64,000 bases of DNA from contig OY970200.1 of the NCBI GenBank assembly GCA_963708235.1, positions 2,728,001-2,792,000 on the forward strand, read 5' to 3'. Made by a program: the position numbers and the translations under genes. Under the pieces are notes generated by a model. The model saw only the letters and a list, made by a program, of their open reading frames with translations. It ran no database searches and was not told where the DNA came from. How positions within the stretch are numbered: the first letter of the stretch is position 1; every line of letters starts with the position of its first letter. Positions 60,333-64,000 of this stretch are shown here, piece after piece. Source of the stretch: G963708235 sp963708235 (GTDB taxonomy: Bacteria > Actinomycetota > Acidimicrobiia > Spongiisociales > UBA5794).

Positions 60333-62480
60333 ATGCGGTCCGGTACCACGACAGCGAGCCACCGACAATGGAGTCGGAGCACCATTGTCCCTATCGCAGC
60401 AATCGCCCTACTACTTGCCCTGACCCCCGGAGTTGCCAGCGGCACCAGCGCCGACAGCAGCGCCCAGAGCTATACGATCGAGGTGCTCTCCGGACGTGCC
60501 GACATGGTTTCCGGAGGCGATGCACTTGTCTCCATCCGGCCCCCGAGGGGCGTCGCACCGCACAACGTGGTGGTGCGACTCGGTGACGACGACCTGACCG
60601 GTTCCTTTGCCGAAGGCCTCGACGGGACGTTGGTCGGGATCGTCGACGGGCTCGCCCTCGGCGAGAACACGGTCGACGTAACCGAGCGGACCCGCAACGG
60701 CGAGGTGGCCGGGACATCGTTCCAACTCACCAACCATCATGCGGCGGGACCTGTCTTCTCCGGCCCGCACATCCCGTTCTGGTGTACGGCGCAGGGTTCC
60801 CCGTGGAATCTCGGACCGGTCGACGAGTACTGCCACGTCGAGGGCCCCCAGGTCACCTACCTGTACCGCACCACCGCCGGTCAGTTCGTGAACCTGCCGG
60901 ACGGCCCACCCCCGGCCAACATGTCGACGACGACCACCATCGAGGGCCACACGGTCCCCTATATCGTGCGGAGAGAGCGCGGCACCATCAACCGTGCCGT
61001 CTACGAGACGGCGGTCCTCCATGAGCCGGGGACCCCGCTCCCCGATCCCTGGACGAAGACCCCGGGGTACAACCAGAAGCTGATCTACACCTTCGGCGGT
61101 GCCTGCGGCATCAGTTTCTGGCAGGCCACCAGCACCGGCGGCGTGACGAACCACACCTTCCTCAGCAGAGGGTATGCCGTGGCTTCCGCCACGCTCAATG
61201 TCTATGCCAACAACTGCAACGACGTCACGTCGGGCGAGACGGCGATGATGGTGAAGGAACACTTCATCGAGACCCACGGTCCGATCAAGTTCACGATGGG
61301 CTCGGGCGGTTCGGCCGGAACCATGCAGCAGCTGCTCATCGCCAACGCCTATCCGGGAATCCTCGACGGAGTCCTCGGATCGGGCGGGTACCCCGACGAG
61401 CGGTCGATCACGGTCAACGGCCATCACTGCCGGTTCCTCACCGGGTTCTGGAACAGCGCCTCCCCCGCCTGGACCACCGAGCAGCGTCGGGCGGTCACCG
61501 GCTTCGCCACCCCGAACACCTGCAACGGGTTCATGTTCTTCGACGGGGTCGACTACCCGCTGAGTGGCTGTCCCGGCGCCGTTCCGGTCGCTGCCCGCTA
61601 CCACCCGGTCAACAACCCGACGGGTATCCGGTGCACCATCGCCGACATGACCAAGGCGATCTACGGCGAGGACGAACAGGGGTTCGGCCGCCGGGTCATC
61701 CCCGACAACGTGGGTCTGCAGTACGGACTCGCCGCACTCAACGACGGGGTCATCTCGAAGGCCCAGTTCATCGCGATGAATGACGCCATCGGCGGTATCG
61801 ACATCGACGGCACTGCCACCGCCGAGCGGGTCAGCGCCGATCCGATCGCTCTGGAGCGCGCCTACGCCACCGGGCGGGTGAACCGCTTCGACGGCGGCCT
61901 CACCCACATCCCGATGATCGAGACCCGCGGCTACAGCGATCTCGGCGGGGACTTCCACGACCGGCACCGGAGCTGGATGATGCGGGCCCGACAACTCGCC
62001 GCCAATGGCGACGCAGGCACCCATGTCAGCATCACCGGCCCACCGTCGCAGAACAACACGATGAACGATCTGGCCCTCGAGAAGATGGACGAGTGGTTGA
62101 CCCGGATCGCCGAGTTCGAGCGCACCAAGCCGCGGCTCACCGACCGCGAGCGCTCGGTGCGGGCACGACCGGCCGGTCTCTCCGATGGTTGTTACACCGC
62201 AGCCGGTGAGTTCATCGCCGAGGTCATCACCCGGGATCCCGCCGCACAGTGCAACCAGCTCTTCCCCTACCACGAGGATCCGCACGTGGTTGCCGGGGGG
62301 ACGCTGGCCGGGGACATTCTCAAGTGCACCCTCAAGCCGCTGGATGCCTCGGACTACGAGGTCGAGTTCACCTCCGAGGAGTGGGCGCAGCTCCAAGGCG
62401 TGTTCCCCGACGGGGTGTGCGACTGGACCAAGCCGGGTGTCGGCATGGTGCCGCTCGAAGGAGTCTGGCTCCGGTTCTAG
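60333..62480 (+). CDS. secreted DUF6351 (alpha/beta-hydrolase-like) protein
   Basis: A 715-residue exported protein that I place in the DUF6351 family. A signal peptide (Arg-rich start, then IVPIAAIALLLALTPGVASG) ends near residue 37. An N-terminal beta domain (IEVLSGRADMVSGGDALVSI) precedes the hydrolase-like region with a nucleophile-elbow-like GGSAG (Ser327) preceded by FTFGGACGISFWQ. Many Cys (CTAQGS, YCHVEG, NNCNDV) suggest disulfides. The substrate is unknown; a secreted esterase releasing aromatic acids would fit the neighbourhood (inference). ATG 60333 has GGGAGGG seven bases upstream; a longer GTG start lacks a site. Confidence 0.8.
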   Translation: MRSGTTTASHRQWSRSTIVPIAAIALLLALTPGVASGTSADSSAQSYTIEVLSGRADMVSGGDALVSIRPPRGVAPHNVVVRLGDDDLTGSFAEGLDGTLVGIVDGLALGENTVDVTERTRNGEVAGTSFQLTNHHAAGPVFSGPHIPFWCTAQGSPWNLGPVDEYCHVEGPQVTYLYRTTAGQFVNLPDGPPPANMSTTTTIEGHTVPYIVRRERGTINRAVYETAVLHEPGTPLPDPWTKTPGYNQKLIYTFGGACGISFWQATSTGGVTNHTFLSRGYAVASATLNVYANNCNDVTSGETAMMVKEHFIETHGPIKFTMGSGGSAGTMQQLLIANAYPGILDGVLGSGGYPDERSITVNGHHCRFLTGFWNSASPAWTTEQRRAVTGFATPNTCNGFMFFDGVDYPLSGCPGAVPVAARYHPVNNPTGIRCTIADMTKAIYGEDEQGFGRRVIPDNVGLQYGLAALNDGVISKAQFIAMNDAIGGIDIDGTATAERVSADPIALERAYATGRVNRFDGGLTHIPMIETRGYSDLGGDFHDRHRSWMMRARQLAANGDAGTHVSITGPPSQNNTMNDLALEKMDEWLTRIAEFERTKPRLTDRERSVRARPAGLSDGCYTAAGEFIAEVITRDPAAQCNQLFPYHEDPHVVAGGTLAGDILKCTLKPLDASDYEVEFTSEEWAQLQGVFPDGVCDWTKPGVGMVPLEGVWLRF

Positions 62481-62530
62481 ACCGACGACATCGACCAGAG
62501 GCCGAGCACCGTCTCGACCTGACGATCGGT

Positions 62531-62561
62531 GGGGGTCTCCGGATACGTTCCGGAGACCCCC
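62531..62561 (+). terminator. hairpin terminator after the DUF6351 gene
   Basis: A perfect 13-bp stem (GGGGGTCTCCGGA, 62531-62543; TCCGGAGACCCCC, 62549-62561) with a five-base loop. There is no T-tract. It separates this gene from the IclR promoter six bases on. Confidence 0.8.
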
Positions 62562-62566
62562 ACCGC

Positions 62567-62595
62567 CGTTCGCACCAGTGTGCGCTGTGCGAACG
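62567..62595 (+). promoter_or_regulatory. putative IclR/PcaR operator, autoregulatory
   Basis: A perfect 9-bp inverted repeat, CGTTCGCAC (62567-62575) and GTGCGAACG (62587-62595), with an 11-base spacer holding TGTGC at the centre. It ends one base before the TACGAT -10 box of the IclR gene, so bound regulator would cover the -35 region. Confidence 0.7.
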
Positions 62596-62596
62596 C

Positions 62597-62602
62597 TACG
62601 AT
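62597..62602 (+). promoter_or_regulatory. -10 box TACGAT, leaderless start
   Basis: TACGAT, six bases, then ATG 62609 of the IclR gene. Confidence 0.65.
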
Positions 62603-62608
62603 GCGCCG

Positions 62609-63397
62609 ATGGACGAAGCCGCTGCCGACCGTACCGGGCATTTCATCAACTCGCTGGCGCGTGGTCTGTCGGTGATAGGAACCTTCTCGGCGACCGACCC
62701 GGTGCTGACGCTGAGCGAGGTGGCCGAACGGACCGGTCTCGCCCGGGCGACGGCCCGCCGCATCCTGCTCACGTTGACCGAACTCGGCTACATGCAGCAC
62801 TCAGGGCGCACCTTCACCCTGTCGCCGAAGACCCTCGATCTCGGTTTCGCCTACCTGTCATCGCTCCAACTCCCCGACCTCGCCGAGCCGCACATGGAGA
62901 CGCTGGTGGCGGGGACCAGGGAGTCGTCGTCGTTGTCGGTCTTCGACGGAACCGAGGTGGTCTACGTGGCCCGCGTCCCGACCACCCGGATCATGACGAT
63001 CTCGCTTGCGATCGGGTCCCGCCTCCCCGCCTACCCGACCTCGATGGGTCGGGTGTTGCTGGCTGGTCTCTCCCCCGATGCGCTCGACGCCTATCTCGAA
63101 GCCACACCCCTGGAGACGCTCACCTCGCGCACCGTGACCGACCCCGACCGTCTCCGGGAGGCGATCGCCCAGGTTCGCCGGCAGGGGTATGCCCTGGTCG
63201 ATCAGGAGCTCGAGGACGGGGTGCGGTCGGTCGCCGCACCGGTCACCGACCGCAAGGGTGACGTGATCGCCGCCCTCAACATCTCATGCCACGCCGCCCG
63301 CACCGAGGTCTCGACCATCCTCGACGACTTCCTGCCCCAGGTGGTCGACGCCGCCGCCAACATCAGCAGAGCCGCCCGGTCGATCACCCGCCAGTAG
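62609..63397 (+). CDS. pcaR: IclR-family regulator of the beta-ketoadipate pathway (PcaR-like)
   Basis: A 262-residue IclR protein. The winged helix is at about residues 10-75 (SLARGLSVIGTF, TLSEVAERTGLARATARRILLTLTELGYM). The effector domain follows with ESSSLSVFDGTEVVYVARVP, SLAIGSRLPAYPTSMGRVLLAG and GYALVDQELEDGVRSVAAPV. The strong similarity in the SSSLSV/YVARVP/YPTSMGR region is typical of PcaR/PcaU/PobR proteins, which respond to beta-ketoadipate, protocatechuate or 4-hydroxybenzoate. The start is set by TACGAT six bases upstream. It probably controls itself, liv, pobA and pca through the shared motif. Confidence 0.88.
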   Translation: MDEAAADRTGHFINSLARGLSVIGTFSATDPVLTLSEVAERTGLARATARRILLTLTELGYMQHSGRTFTLSPKTLDLGFAYLSSLQLPDLAEPHMETLVAGTRESSSLSVFDGTEVVYVARVPTTRIMTISLAIGSRLPAYPTSMGRVLLAGLSPDALDAYLEATPLETLTSRTVTDPDRLREAIAQVRRQGYALVDQELEDGVRSVAAPVTDRKGDVIAALNISCHAARTEVSTILDDFLPQVVDAAANISRAARSITRQ

Positions 63398-63446
63398 ATA
63401 TCGTCCCGGAAAGCGGCCGTTCGACGGCGTTGCAACCAGGCGGTGG

Positions 63447-64000
63447 TCAGCCGCCAAGACCGCCGAGCAGATCCAGCACCCGGTCGACTTCGTCTTCGGT
63501 GTTGTAGTGGACGAATCCGATCCGGACCAGGCCGCCGGTGGTGAGCACCCCGAGATGGCGCATCACCTCGAGGGCGTAGTAGTGGCCGTCCCAGACGAAC
63601 ACCCCGGCGCTGCCGAGATGCTCTGCGACCCGGCGTGCGGTGTGGCCGGCGACATCGACGGCGAAGGTCGGTGTGCGACCGTGGGTGTCGGGGATACCGT
63701 GGACGGTCACCCCTGGAATCTCGGCGATCCCGGCAAGGAAGCGGTCGGAGAGTCCTTGCTCGTATTCGGTGATTCCTGCCATCGCCGATTCCAGACGTTC
63801 TCTTCTGGTCGCTCCCACCCCGAGCGAGGCCAGGTAGTCGACCGCCGCCGTCACCCCGGCGAGGCTCTCGAAGCTCTGCGTTCCCGACTCCCATTTCCCC
63901 GGGCCGAGATCGGGTGCGGGACGGATCTTCACCGGTTCGAGGGTCTCCATCACCTCCCGGCGGCCATAGAGGGCGCCGGAATGGGGACCGAAGAACTTGT
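63447..64000 (-). CDS. cysteine desulfurase-like class V aminotransferase, C-terminal part
   Basis: A partial fold-type I PLP enzyme, cut by the window end; the frame is open to base 64000 and 185 residues are visible. The PLP lysine is the Lys of KFFGPHSGALYGRR, at 63996-63998. Then come DLGPGKWESGTQSFESLAGVTAAVDYLASLG and the small domain ending VRIGFVHYNTEDEVDRVLDLL. This is the 'cysteine desulfurase-like' subgroup, whose substrate is not established; lyases and isopenicillin-epimerase-like proteins share the pattern. The gene converges with the IclR gene, 49 bases away. Confidence 0.87.
   Translation of the reverse strand, partial: KFFGPHSGALYGRREVMETLEPVKIRPAPDLGPGKWESGTQSFESLAGVTAAVDYLASLGVGATRRERLESAMAGITEYEQGLSDRFLAGIAEIPGVTVHGIPDTHGRTPTFAVDVAGHTARRVAEHLGSAGVFVWDGHYYALEVMRHLGVLTTGGLVRIGFVHYNTEDEVDRVLDLLGGLGG

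Noticed and set aside
1..64000. tRNA, rRNA, integrase or prophage genes
   Set aside because: Reading both strands I found no cloverleaf-like tRNA with CCA or T-loop, no rRNA-like stretch, and no phage or integrase protein motifs.

Overview
The window is a GC-rich chromosomal segment of an actinobacterium. Support comes from an HNH/DUF222 nuclease, an ECF sigma factor paired with an RskA-like anti-sigma factor, many probable leaderless starts (a TANNNT -10 box six or seven bases before the start codon), and a lipoprotein with a Thr-Thr-Glu-Ala-Pro linker. An Acidimicrobiia-type relative is my best guess, but no marker in the window proves the class. Fifty-six genes or gene fragments are annotated; one (lon) is frameshifted and two are cut by the window ends.

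Region by region. 0-5 kb: end of an O-acetylhomoserine sulfhydrylase gene, a CoA-binding protein, the oxidative pentose phosphate pair (6-phosphogluconate dehydrogenase, glucose-6-phosphate dehydrogenase) and a secreted alkaline phosphatase. 5-20 kb: housekeeping and mixed genes (ECF sigma/anti-sigma, PLP dehydratase, M20 peptidase, potassium channel, DUF222 nuclease, HAD phosphatase, valyl-tRNA synthetase, DsbA-like protein, a Lon protease gene broken by three frameshifts, sulfotransferase). Two copies of a GC-rich, nested-palindromic intergenic element lie here in opposite orientations, one holding a run of 28 G. 20.8-38 kb: a molybdenum hydroxylase operon (coxG-coxS-coxL-coxM order, form II active-site loop) and, about 7 kb away, its probable maturation operon (MoxR ATPase, VWA protein, two XdhC-type proteins, FAD disulfide oxidoreductase), all on the minus strand. 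Between them are a large secreted nuclease with duplicated lamin-tail domains, a 720-residue two-repeat protein I cannot assign, and AzlCD amino-acid exporter genes. 38-43 kb: exonuclease VII genes (the large subunit has a 15-bp minisatellite tail), a ClC chloride channel and an SDR enzyme.

43-64 kb is an aromatic-acid catabolic island: a five-gene LIV-type ABC importer, a MetE-like methyltransferase, 4-hydroxybenzoate 3-monooxygenase (pobA), an acyl-CoA synthetase, an amidohydrolase, then pcaC-H-G-I-J-B-D for the protocatechuate branch of the beta-ketoadipate pathway, a PaaX-like repressor, a secreted DUF6351 hydrolase-like protein and a PcaR-type IclR regulator. The logic is import of an aromatic acid, hydroxylation of 4-hydroxybenzoate to protocatechuate, intradiol cleavage and conversion to beta-ketoadipyl-CoA.

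The most interesting signal is a shared, evenly spaced 29-bp operator-like motif found upstream of the liv operon, pobA, the pca operon and the IclR gene itself. It points to one regulon controlled by the IclR protein. Other points for a second look are the nested-palindromic element family, the three indels in lon (each of which creates an 8-bp palindrome), the minisatellite tail of XseA, and the two-repeat protein at 30.0-32.2 kb.
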